In this document: positions 8,637 through 16,300 of the stretch, one piece after another | Layout: the number at the start of each line of letters is the position of its first letter | Numbering within the stretch: the stretch's first letter is position 1 | Source of the DNA: T3SED10-260 sp035363255 | Lineage (GTDB): Bacteria > Caldisericota > Caldisericia > UBA6126 | Reading direction: 5' to 3' | DNA length: 63,517 bases | Assembly (NCBI GenBank): GCA_035363255.1 | Contig: DAOSES010000014.1 | Coordinates: 1 to 63,517 of the forward strand | Made by a program: the position numbers and the translations under genes | Notes under the pieces: generated by a model | Told to the model about the DNA's origin: nothing | What the model saw: the letters and a program-made list of their open reading frames with translations, nothing else | Database searches by the model: none

Positions 8637-9285
8637 GTAATAATTCCTCAGGAAAATTCAAAATAATTTGTGCTCCAGCATCAATGAGTTCTTTTTGAGA
8701 ACGAAAACCCCAAGACACTCCGACGGGATACATGCCTGCATTTATTGCAGTATTCATGTCAATCGAGGTATCACCAACATAAATTACTTCATGGGGTGAA
8801 ACTTTTAATTCTTCAGCAATTAACAAAGCTGAGAAGGGATCAGGTTTTTTTGGATAAGTTTCTCTCGCTCCAAAAACAAGATGAAATATATCTTCAGGAA
8901 AAAAGTAATTTGCGCACAAATCGGTAAAATGTTGGGGTTTATTTGATAGAATTGCTAGTGGGATCTTATGTTTTTGCAAAGAAAGCAGCATATTGGTAAT
9001 TCCAGGGTAGGGTTTGGTATGATTTTTCCAGTGCGTTTGGTAGTAAAGGTTAAAATCGCGTGTTATTTGATCCATATCATCCTCATCGAACAAAAGAGTC
9101 TCAGGAAGTGCTCGTTCCAAGAGGATCCTTATTCCATCCCCGACTCTGTATTTGTAGGATTCAATAGTATGTTGGGGAAAATTACGGGCTTTTAAAACTT
9201 CATTTACAGAATCAGCTAAATCGTGGATGGTATCGATAAGAGTGCCGTCAAGATCAAATATCACTGCTTTAACTAAAGGTAGCAT
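8614..9285 (-). CDS. HAD-superfamily hydrolase, phosphoglycolate-phosphatase-like
   Basis: Motif I is D-L-D-G-T-L-I-D-T (residues about 11-19), motif II S-N-K-P, motif III K-K-P-D-P and motif IV Y-V-G-D-T-S-I-D, so every catalytic element of a haloacid dehalogenase phosphatase is present. The 223-residue length and helical C1 cap match Gph/PpaX-like enzymes that dephosphorylate 2-phosphoglycolate or pyrophosphate; substrate cannot be assigned from sequence. AAAGGAA precedes the ATG. It converges on the PH-domain gene, sharing 23 bp of coding sequence on opposite strands. Confidence 0.9.
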   Translation of the reverse strand: MLPLVKAVIFDLDGTLIDTIHDLADSVNEVLKARNFPQHTIESYKYRVGDGIRILLERALPETLLFDEDDMDQITRDFNLYYQTHWKNHTKPYPGITNMLLSLQKHKIPLAILSNKPQHFTDLCANYFFPEDIFHLVFGARETYPKKPDPFSALLIAEELKVSPHEVIYVGDTSIDMNTAINAGMYPVGVSWGFRSQKELIDAGAQIILNFPEELLLMILKQE

Positions 9286-9360
9286 AACTTATTCCTTTCA
9301 GCTTTTATTATGCTTCTATTATATAGCTTTTTTCATGGACTTTTTGTGAATTTAAGGTAG

Positions 9361-9366
9361 TATAAT
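9361..9366 (+). promoter_or_regulatory. Putative -10 box
   Basis: A perfect TATAAT lies 28 bp before the ATG at 9394. I cannot find a convincing -35 hexamer at 16-18 bases; a TTGTGA is only 11 bases upstream. The -10 call is therefore tentative. Confidence 0.35.
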
Positions 9367-9393
9367 GAATAAAACTACTATAAGGAGTCGCCC

Positions 9394-9807
9394 ATGGTTA
9401 AGATTAAAGCGATTCATATGAAAGAAGAAAGCGGAAGCAAGTATATAGATTTCGTATTGGACCAACTTGGTCCTTCTTCTGAAGATTGGCCCCACGAAAC
9501 CGTGAGAACTTTGTTTGTTCGTTTTCCACGACTCTTATACCATGAAAGCAAATATCCCAAAAAAGGTGGTTTTTTGCGTGTTGTACAAGAAGGGACTACC
9601 TTTGCTCACGTTGCTCAACATATTGCGATGACCTTACAACAAAAAGAAATGGAAGATATGGAAAATATCAAATTAAACGAACATAACGAATTGGTTTTGT
9701 CTCTACCCTGTGTTGATTATGAAGAAGGAATTCAAGCTTTTCGTTTTTCTTTGCATTGGTTGGATCAGGTTATGCAATCTCATCTTCAGGATTCGCAATC
9801 TAGCTGA
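9394..9807 (+). CDS. Stand-alone cyanophycin-synthetase N-terminal-domain protein
   Basis: This 137-residue protein aligns by eye with the N-terminal domain of cyanophycin synthetase CphA: a F-P-R-L-L-Y-H-E segment in place of L-P-S-L-V-E-H, then G-G-F-L-R-V-V-Q-E-G-T followed by H-V-A-Q-H-I-A, matching the CphA block G-G-F-x-x-R-x-x-E-G-T-x-x-x-H-x-x-E-H-x-A. In CphA this domain scaffolds the enzyme and helps hold the growing polymer, while ATP-grasp and Mur-ligase-like domains do catalysis. Those catalytic domains are absent here. Ribosome site AAGGAG precedes the ATG. The 3' end overlaps the convergent serine recombinase gene by 22 bp. Its role as a free-standing domain is unknown. Confidence 0.75.
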   Translation: MVKIKAIHMKEESGSKYIDFVLDQLGPSSEDWPHETVRTLFVRFPRLLYHESKYPKKGGFLRVVQEGTTFAHVAQHIAMTLQQKEMEDMENIKLNEHNELVLSLPCVDYEEGIQAFRFSLHWLDQVMQSHLQDSQSS

Positions 9808-10484
9808 TAGTATTTTTTGTTGTGCACCATGTTGTATATTGATTTTGCATACCATTGTTTGCCTCTCTTAGGAAAAAACTCAGCTTCTTGGTTAAGAGTT
9901 TTAGCAATTTCTTCGTATGAATGTCTGCCTTTTCTTAGGCCAATGATTCGTTTGATAAGAGTTATTTTCTCTGGATCAAGCACTAGTTGTTTGCCTTCTG
10001 CTTTAAAACCATAAGGTGGTTCACCCCCGGTATAGCCGCCTTGTTGAGCTTTCGCCATTTTTCCATTCCAAGTTCTTTCAACAATAAGGTTGCGTTCAAA
10101 TTCTGCAAAGGAGCCCAGGAGTTGGATCATGAGTTTGCCCTGTGGCACACTCGTGTCAAATTGTTCGGTCACCGATATGAATTCGCATTTGTAAGGATTT
10201 AGTGAATCTTCTAAAAGATTCAAAAGATCACGAAGACTGCGGGAAAGACGATCAAGTTTGTAAACAATCAAGGCATCGTATTTGTTTTTTTTAATGTCTT
10301 GGATCATAAGCTGTAAACCAGGGCGTTGAGTTGTTTTTGCGCTAATGCCAGAGTCTTCGTACCATTTTTTTATGTTTATTCCTCGAAATTTTGCATAGTA
10401 ATGTATGCGTTCTTTTTGAACCTCAAGCCCAAAACCTTTTAACTGTTCTTCAGTAGAGACTCTTATATATGCTGCTGCTTTCAT
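9786..10484 (-). CDS. Serine recombinase (resolvase/invertase family), short form
   Basis: The catalytic domain (about 1-140) has the nucleophile Ser10 in Y-I-R-V-S-T, the D-R-L-S-R motif, and the long helix motif G-S-F-A-E-F-E-R. A partial Recombinase domain follows (G-G-E-P-P-Y-G-F, then E-I-A-K-T-L-N-Q and W-Y-A-K-S-I-Y-N). At 232 residues it is longer than simple resolvases and far shorter than phage-type large serine integrases, and lacks their zinc-ribbon and coiled-coil domain. The active site is intact. No other mobile-element gene lies nearby. A perfect 22-bp palindrome starts 20 bp upstream of the start codon and is the obvious candidate binding site. Confidence 0.9.
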   Translation of the reverse strand: MKAAAYIRVSTEEQLKGFGLEVQKERIHYYAKFRGINIKKWYEDSGISAKTTQRPGLQLMIQDIKKNKYDALIVYKLDRLSRSLRDLLNLLEDSLNPYKCEFISVTEQFDTSVPQGKLMIQLLGSFAEFERNLIVERTWNGKMAKAQQGGYTGGEPPYGFKAEGKQLVLDPEKITLIKRIIGLRKGRHSYEEIAKTLNQEAEFFPKRGKQWYAKSIYNMVHNKKYYQLDCES

Positions 10485-10503
10485 AAGTTACATTTTATCA
10501 CAT

Positions 10504-10549
10504 TATTATACCCATGTAAAGACTTTTAAGTCTTTACATGGGTATAATA
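10504..10549. repeat. Perfect 22-bp inverted repeat with 2-nt centre
   Basis: Arms 10504-10525 and 10528-10549 are exact reverse complements around a central TT. Each arm reads through CCCATGTAAAGACTT and ends outward in TATTATA, so both arms also contain a TATAAT-like sequence facing outward. It sits 20 bp upstream of the recombinase start on its promoter side. Candidate roles are a recombinase binding or crossover site, an autoregulatory operator, or a mobile-element end. It lacks a flanking U-tract, so it does not look like an intrinsic terminator. Confidence 0.9.
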
Positions 10550-10603
10550 GATAAATAATCATAAACACTAATTAATAAAAGCATAAAGACTTACATATTG
10601 AGA

Positions 10604-10631
10604 TAAATATCACATAAAAACGTGATATTTA
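10604..10631. repeat. Hairpin, 10-bp perfect stem, 8-nt loop
   Basis: TAAATATCAC (10604-10613) pairs exactly with GTGATATTTA (10622-10631). It lies six bases beyond the stop of the small Zn-ribbon gene on the minus strand. It could be a weak terminator or mRNA-stabilising stem, but neither strand has an adjacent T-run, and the stem is AT-rich. Confidence 0.7.
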
Positions 10632-10637
10632 GAGATA

Positions 10638-10808
10638 CTACTTTTTTTCAGTACAATTTTTTGATTTTTTTGGATTTTCAAGTTCTTTGAGTTTGAATGA
10701 AATACTGCAAATATCGCAGTAATAATTGTCAATATCTTGACCGTTCTCCACTTTAGTAATTTTCAGCAACATATTTCCGCACTCGGGACACGCATACGTC
10801 CTGTTCAT
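10638..10808 (-). CDS. Small zinc-ribbon protein (56 aa)
   Basis: This short gene encodes 56 residues starting M-N-R-T-Y-A-C-P-E-C-G-N, with a second pair C-D-I-C near residue 31, giving a C-x2-C...C-x2-C zinc-ribbon layout. The tail is lysine-rich. A strong ribosome site (AAAAGGAG) lies five bases before the ATG at 10808, which supports real translation. It is read towards the recombinase gene, with the two hairpins between them. It may be a nucleic-acid-binding or accessory protein; function unknown. A stand-alone zinc ribbon beside a recombinase lacking its zinc-ribbon domain is curious but may be coincidence. Confidence 0.75.
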   Translation of the reverse strand: MNRTYACPECGNMLLKITKVENGQDIDNYYCDICSISFKLKELENPKKSKNCTEKK

Positions 10809-10877
10809 AAAAGCTCCTTTTAATACTGCACCGAAGTTTTGCTTTGGATAATTTTATACATATCGTTAAATAATGCA

Positions 10878-10913
10878 ATAAAAAAACCCTGGACGTAAAA
10901 ACGCCCAGGGTTT
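10878..10913 (-). terminator. Intrinsic terminator of the PrcB-like gene
   Basis: On the minus strand a stem AAACCCTGG / CCAGGGTTT (10884-10892 with 10905-10913) with a further inner CG pair is followed directly by a run of seven T. It lies 18 bp past the stop of the PrcB-like gene. Confidence 0.85.
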
Positions 10914-10931
10914 AAAAATGGAATTAATCAA

Positions 10932-11420
10932 TTATGGGCAATCATATTCAATGACATTAGTAACAATTTCAATGGGTAGATTGGTTTTTTTAATGCTTAC
11001 TATTTGGTAAGGGTTGGTTGTTACTTGTAGATTAATACAATTTTTACCTGGTTGCTTAAGATTGGCAGTTACAAGCATTTTTTGATTTTCTTCTTTTATA
11101 TCTACAACTTCAACCGAATATCCAGCAGTAGGTCGATAACCCATAAATATTGCAATCACAGTATGCTCTCTGAGGTCGATGGGATTGGGAATTACAAGCT
11201 TGTTGTTAGTAAGGAATTCTTGATAACTATCTTGATCGTCAAGAATGAGGGTTTGATAGCTGTCAACTTCACTCATGCTTCCTTCACTGAGTACGGTGAC
11301 TTTGGAAAGGTTTTGATCAGTAGGGGGCTTTGTCTTATCTGGGTTAGATCTTGTAAACATTAGTATCACAATCAAAACTCCTATTAACAACATCAACCAA
11401 AGCAACAATCGTTTATTCAT
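10932..11420 (-). CDS. Exported protein with PrcB-like C-terminal domain
   Basis: An N-terminal hydrophobic segment (residues about 5-25) acts as signal anchor, followed by a linker rich in charged residues. The C-terminal hundred residues match the PrcB_C domain pattern: V-I-A-I-F-M-G-Y-R-P-T-A-G-Y, then P-G-K-N-C and P-Y-Q-I-V-S-I-K-K. PrcB-type domains occur in small secreted or protease-associated proteins; their general role is unclear. The ATG at 11420 follows AAGGAG at correct distance; the in-frame GTG at 11426 overlaps the ribosome site. It has its own promoter and terminator, so it is monocistronic. It may interact with the C25 peptidase encoded nearby, but nothing in the sequence proves this. 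Confidence 0.72.
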   Translation of the reverse strand: MNKRLLLWLMLLIGVLIVILMFTRSNPDKTKPPTDQNLSKVTVLSEGSMSEVDSYQTLILDDQDSYQEFLTNNKLVIPNPIDLREHTVIAIFMGYRPTAGYSVEVVDIKEENQKMLVTANLKQPGKNCINLQVTTNPYQIVSIKKTNLPIEIVTNVIEYDCP

Positions 11421-11460
11421 ATGCACTCCTTATGGCTAAAGTTCCTTATGCTCACTTTTG

Positions 11461-11488
11461 TTTATAACCCTAAATCATTATTTTACAA
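11461..11488 (-). promoter_or_regulatory. Putative promoter of the PrcB-like gene
   Basis: On the minus strand TTGTAA (11483-11488) is followed after 16 bases by TATAAA (11461-11466), 41 bases before the ATG. Confidence 0.45.
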
Positions 11489-11491
11489 GAC

Positions 11492-11519
11492 TTAACTGTT
11501 TTTCTTTTTTTTATATACT
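11492..11519 (+). promoter_or_regulatory. Putative promoter of the SagB-like gene
   Basis: TTAACT (11492-11497) and TATACT (11514-11519) are spaced by 16 bases, about 45 bp before the start codon. It is almost back to back with the promoter of the divergent PrcB-like gene. Confidence 0.4.
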
Positions 11520-11563
11520 AAAATAGAGTAAAAGTAGTGATATAAGCAAAGTAACTGGAGGCT

Positions 11564-12334
11564 ATGATGATACATGAAAATGCCAAGAGCATGCGCTGGA
11601 TACTGAAAGCAAAATTTTTGGAGCTCAAAAACAGTGAGAAGAAATCTGATCAGATGATGGGTATTCTTCCTCCTCCCTGTTTTAAAGAAGCCCTGGAGAC
11701 CAACCAAATCATAAAGCTTCCAGAACCCGATCCTTCAAACTTAGCAAATGATTCTTTATTTCAAGCCATTCAATCAAGAGAAAGCGTCAGAGCGTATTCT
11801 ACCGAACCTTTTACACAAAAAGAACTTTCTTTTCTTTTATGGGCATCCCAGGGTATCCGTAAACCCTCTGCTAAACCCCATATATTCTTCAGAAATGTTC
11901 CTTCAGCTGGATGTAGGCATGCCTTCGAAAGCTACATTGCAATTCACAAAGTAGAGGGATTAGATACCGGTTTTTACCATTACCTTCCTCAAGATCACTC
12001 CCTGGAACTAATTAGTCTAGATGAACATAGCGAAGCAAAGATCATCGATGCAGCCCTTGGTCAGGGTTTTGCTGGACATTGTGCAGCAACCTTTCTCTGG
12101 ACTTGTCTCCCATATCGTATGGAATGGAGATACGATATCGAATCAACAAAGCTTATTCTTCTTGATGCTGGACATCTATGTCAAAACCTCATGTTGGCTG
12201 CTCTTGCTATCAACGCAGGGACGTGTGCTATCGGAGCCTATGACCAGGAAATAGCCGATCAAACCATCGCAGTTGACGGAGAAAATGAGTTTGTGATTTA
12301 TATGGCCTCTGCAGGTAAACTCCAAAAAGCTTAG
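11564..12334 (+). CDS. SagB-type nitroreductase-fold dehydrogenase
   Basis: An FMN-dependent nitroreductase-superfamily protein of 256 residues. FMN-binding features include S-R-E-S-V-R-A-Y-S near residue 74 and the late A-L-A-I-N-A-G-T-C-A-I-G-A-Y segment; Q-N-L-M-L-A-A helps place it. The Q-S-R-E-S-V-R and L-W-A-S-Q-G-I-R-K-P-S-A pattern is typical of the SagB branch. SagB enzymes oxidise thiazoline or oxazoline rings in peptide natural products, but many solitary homologues have no known peptide partner. No cyclodehydratase or precursor peptide is nearby, so the substrate is unknown. GGAGG precedes two adjacent ATGs (11564, 11567). It ends 4 bp into the convergent lipoprotein gene. Confidence 0.88.
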   Translation: MMIHENAKSMRWILKAKFLELKNSEKKSDQMMGILPPPCFKEALETNQIIKLPEPDPSNLANDSLFQAIQSRESVRAYSTEPFTQKELSFLLWASQGIRKPSAKPHIFFRNVPSAGCRHAFESYIAIHKVEGLDTGFYHYLPQDHSLELISLDEHSEAKIIDAALGQGFAGHCAATFLWTCLPYRMEWRYDIESTKLILLDAGHLCQNLMLAALAINAGTCAIGAYDQEIADQTIAVDGENEFVIYMASAGKLQKA

Positions 12335-13395
12335 GGACCAGGAAAATACCAATCAACTGGCAATGGCATATCCACAGGCAACTTTATAGGAAAAATGCCC
12401 TCGTCGGTATAAAGCATGATTTCGTCATTGATATATTTTATCGTGTGACGAAGTTTGTTTCTTGCTATCAAGAGATGGATGGATGCGTTACTTTCTGCAT
12501 TCCAGGCAATAATAAGTAAATCTTCAAAAGAAAAAAAAGAAGGGTTTGATAGTTGCTTAAGTGGAGTGGGGAGGTGATTTCGAAAGGCTTCAATTTCTTT
12601 CGTAAGAGGATCATGTTTTCGTATCTTTCCCGACTTAAGACTAAGTGTCCAGATGGCTCCATCTTGAGATGAAAAATAAAGAGATCCTTGGTGATAAGCC
12701 ATACTATTACCCGAAGCTGGATCAGGAAAAGGCATTTGCTTTACAAGTACCTTCCATTTGATCGATGAATAATCATATATTGCTTTGATTATCCCTACCT
12801 TGCTTTTATCTGGTGAGTTCTCGATGGTTTGAAAAAGAAACTCCCATTTTTCTTCATTTGCCAGGATAGCTAGAGGCTTGAGAATCCTTAAATGAGCATA
12901 TTCATCCGAAGGCATACGAAGAGTAAGCTTTTGAGCTTTTTTACCAAAAAACTCAACCATGACTTCATCTCTTCTTGAGGCTTGAGCTGGCAGATAAGCT
13001 AAAACCTGTTGGTCTTCTCTTGAAGCAGAAAAAACGAGATGGGGGGAGGAATCCAACGCTTGATGAAAAACACTGAGTTCTTTTTCATTGACAGGTAGTA
13101 GTTTGTTATCTTGCATAGCGCTAAATGAAAACAAAACATTCTTGCCATTCCAGTAGAGTTTAAGGTCTGAAGATACTTGATTTTGTACTGCTATAGGTTG
13201 ATCGTTCTCAGTGATCAAACCACTCTTTAAGTTGATTAGTGCTTTATACCATGACAAATCCATACCTTGATTGTTCTTCTGGTACAAAAAAGGTAACTCC
13301 TGGGGGAGACTTATCGAAGTCCCCCCCAAACTACAAGAGCTTAAAAGAATCAAAATAGAACAAAGAAAGAGAGCATGAAACAATTTATATTTCAT
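12331..13395 (-). CDS. Lipoprotein encoded with the C25 peptidase
   Basis: A type II signal peptide with lipobox L-S-S-C (lipidated Cys21) leads this 354-residue protein. The rest is beta-rich with short repeated strands and reads like a degenerate propeller or beta-sandwich (for example S-L-Y-F-S-S-Q-D-G-A-I-W-T-L-S-L-K-S-G). No catalytic motif is visible. Its start overlaps the end of the giant peptidase gene by 11 bp, so the two are almost certainly cotranscribed and translationally coupled. A chaperone, anchor or inhibitor role for that peptidase is a reasonable guess only. I do not recognise a named family. Confidence 0.75.
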   Translation of the reverse strand: MKYKLFHALFLCSILILLSSCSLGGTSISLPQELPFLYQKNNQGMDLSWYKALINLKSGLITENDQPIAVQNQVSSDLKLYWNGKNVLFSFSAMQDNKLLPVNEKELSVFHQALDSSPHLVFSASREDQQVLAYLPAQASRRDEVMVEFFGKKAQKLTLRMPSDEYAHLRILKPLAILANEEKWEFLFQTIENSPDKSKVGIIKAIYDYSSIKWKVLVKQMPFPDPASGNSMAYHQGSLYFSSQDGAIWTLSLKSGKIRKHDPLTKEIEAFRNHLPTPLKQLSNPSFFSFEDLLIIAWNAESNASIHLLIARNKLRHTIKYINDEIMLYTDEGIFPIKLPVDMPLPVDWYFPGP

Positions 13396-16300
13396 AGTCT
13401 TGAGCTAAGGTAATTATTGCTGAAAAAGCACTATAGCTTTGAGGTTTAATCACAAAGGGAATGTCAAGATGCTTTAAAAGTTCCTGGATTGGAATCATAT
13501 AATGTCCTTTTACCAATTCAACTTTCGCACCTAAATCGATTTCTCGAGAGCCAGAAGCATCAAACAGACGCGCTTTTGAATCACCCTTCTTCATGATCAC
13601 AAGATCTTTTGGCATGGTGATAATCAGGTCACCATTAAACTCTTTGAAATCGAAGTTAAATAGCTCTTTGATTGACAGTTCATCCATAAAAATAAGCTTG
13701 CTTTCTATTTTGATGGGTATTATAGGATGATAGGCAACTTTTCCTCGCTTGACCAAACAAGAATAGACTTTTACTTCCAGCGGTTTTCGATCAATTTTAA
13801 CTGGAAGACTCAAAGTGGATTTATCTGTTTTTATCGCGATGGTACCATCAACTTTTTCAGTTAATTTAGCGTAATCTGCGTTAAGTTGCCATTCAAGCAT
13901 TATGGAGTTGGTGCCATCTACTATTTTATTATATGTGAGTTGCGGGGGATGCTCAATTTGAAGGGAGGAATCATCATCAAAACGTTGAATATGCATTGTT
14001 GCATTCCATACCAGGGGATAATCGATGGTAGTGATAAATTCTTTGGGACTCACTTCAAGAGAGGGTTTCAGATTTCGATCCATACCAAGATCGATTTTGC
14101 TGACTCTAAAATGTCCTGCATCATTGATCAACAATACATCGTTTCTGAAATCCATGCTTAAAGGAGCAAGGAAGGTATGATCTCCCTGGCTTATATCATC
14201 TAAAACACCCTTGGAGCCCCAGACGGAAATGACAGAATGATCTTTAAAAAATACAACATGGGACCGATGATGATCCAAAAAAGCAAAACTATTTGAACCC
14301 AATACTTTAAAATCACTAATATTGAGAGGCAAACCCATCGAAATGCAACTGATATCTATCTGACGATCAAAGTTGCCTTCTGGATCAAAAACTCGCAGTA
14401 TTTGTTTTTCCAAGTCTAATATGTACAAAGAATCCTCATATAAACGCATCATACGATTGGAGGACAGATATACCTTAATTGCTTCTGGAGCTGAAGTGTC
14501 GTATCTTAATGTTTCTTCTCCACTGCTCAAATCAAATATAACATTTTTCCCGCTTATACTATCCCAGATGCAAGCATGCATCGAATCAACCGCCCAATAA
14601 TAAGGCTCAAAATCTTTAGTCTTGGGGATCAGCTTTGTAGTTGAATAGCGAATTTTCTTTAAATTATCAAATGATATTTGTTGAACTTCAAAACCACGAT
14701 TATAAATCAGAGCGGATATGGTAGAGTTACCAGTATATTGTATGTCCATCAACGAAGCGCTGTATCCATCGATTCTAACCGAAATATCCTTAACAAACTC
14801 ACCTTCTGGTGTGTACAGTTTGAGTGTTGAAGTATCAGCCGGACTTCGCTGGGATAACAACACTGAGTTGTCCTCAAGAAGCCAAGCACGATTTGCATAC
14901 AAGTTGAATTTTGGATGTTCTTTTTTCCATTTCTTTGCTTCGAGCAAGGGGTCATTTTCGATATAGAAATCAGGATTCAGCTGTGCAATTCCACTTTCTC
15001 CATTGCTTAAATCATAGATCAAAGCAATCATTGTATTCTGTAAAAAGAATATTTGCTCAGTAAAAACATTAGGATTGCTGGATAGCTCATACGATTTTTC
15101 CAGAATATAGTGATCGCGATCAAGCTTAACTTCATGGATAGCGGGAGGCGTTAGAGTTTGTAAATAGTATTGTTGCTTGTTCTCGGAAATTGCACCTGCG
15201 ATCATCATTTCTGGAGCCTCATATACATTCAAAGAACCAGTATTTAAATTGAGTTGAGCAAGATCACCAAAAAGGCAAAAAGCCATGATTTCATTGTTTT
15301 TTATGGTAAAGTCAAAAGGATAATTGGGTATAGTGTATTGACTTATGACTTCTCCTGATATGAGATCCACGATGTTGATTCCATTATATGGGCTCAAAAG
15401 GTAGAGCTTGTTGTCAGCAATCTCCATGGAATAAAAAACTGGATAGTTACGGTGTGGGTAAAGGAAAGTGCCAAAATCAACATAGCTAATCATCTTATCC
15501 AAACGGTTGGAAACAGGATCAATGACGTAAATATCATACTGGTCAGTAAAAACAAGTTTATCTTTCCAACGACGAAAAATAGTCTTGTTTGCAGAACTAT
15601 TAGCTAGATCGAAATAATACGAATCAAAGTAATGACCTTTCCATTCTTCCAAATCATAGATTTTTTCGGGTTCATTTTCCAGATCCCAGTGATATAGACC
15701 ATCATAAGCGCTAATCATGAGTGTTCCATCGTCCATCGTATCCACACAGCTTGGATTGATCAGTTTACCATTGTTGTTGCCGTGAACAATATCAGTATGA
15801 AGAACAGCAGACTCAGTTTGAGCTTGAGCATAGTCTGACCACAGAGCATCGACTTTTCCAAGGCTGGCCCGATGAGTAATAGTTATCATTTGCAGATTTG
15901 CATTCCAATCCACTTTGGCTCCAAATAACTCTGCTATGAAACGCACGGGTACAGCTGAACGTCCATTAACAATCAAAAAGGGCCCCTGCAGTGGAATTTT
16001 CTTGCTTCCTTCTTGCCCCGTAACGGTAGCAAACATTTCTAAATACTTCATTTCGATAGTCATATCCTGATATTTTATGCGAACAGTTCTTGTTTCTGTA
16101 AGATACTCAACAGAGGCCCCAAAAGCTTCAGCAATAAAACGTACTGGTACATATGTTAAAGAATTTTGAATAATGGGAGGAAATTCAAGGGGAGTCTGAG
16201 GTTCAATATTTATATAGGATACAGGATCATCAATGACAAGATGAATCAGAGTTTCCTTTTGACGATTAATCTCCACAATCTTGCTTTCGCTTTCAATCTG

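Noticed and set aside
10504..10549. Intrinsic terminator at the palindrome
   Set aside because: No T-run follows the stem on either strand, and it sits upstream of a gene start rather than after a gene end.
9786..10950. Complete insertion sequence or transposon
   Set aside because: Only a recombinase and a short palindrome are present; no flanking terminal repeats, target duplication or second transposase were found.
11564..12334. Thiazole/oxazole-modified peptide gene cluster around the SagB-like gene
   Set aside because: No cyclodehydratase, YcaO protein or precursor peptide was found on either side.
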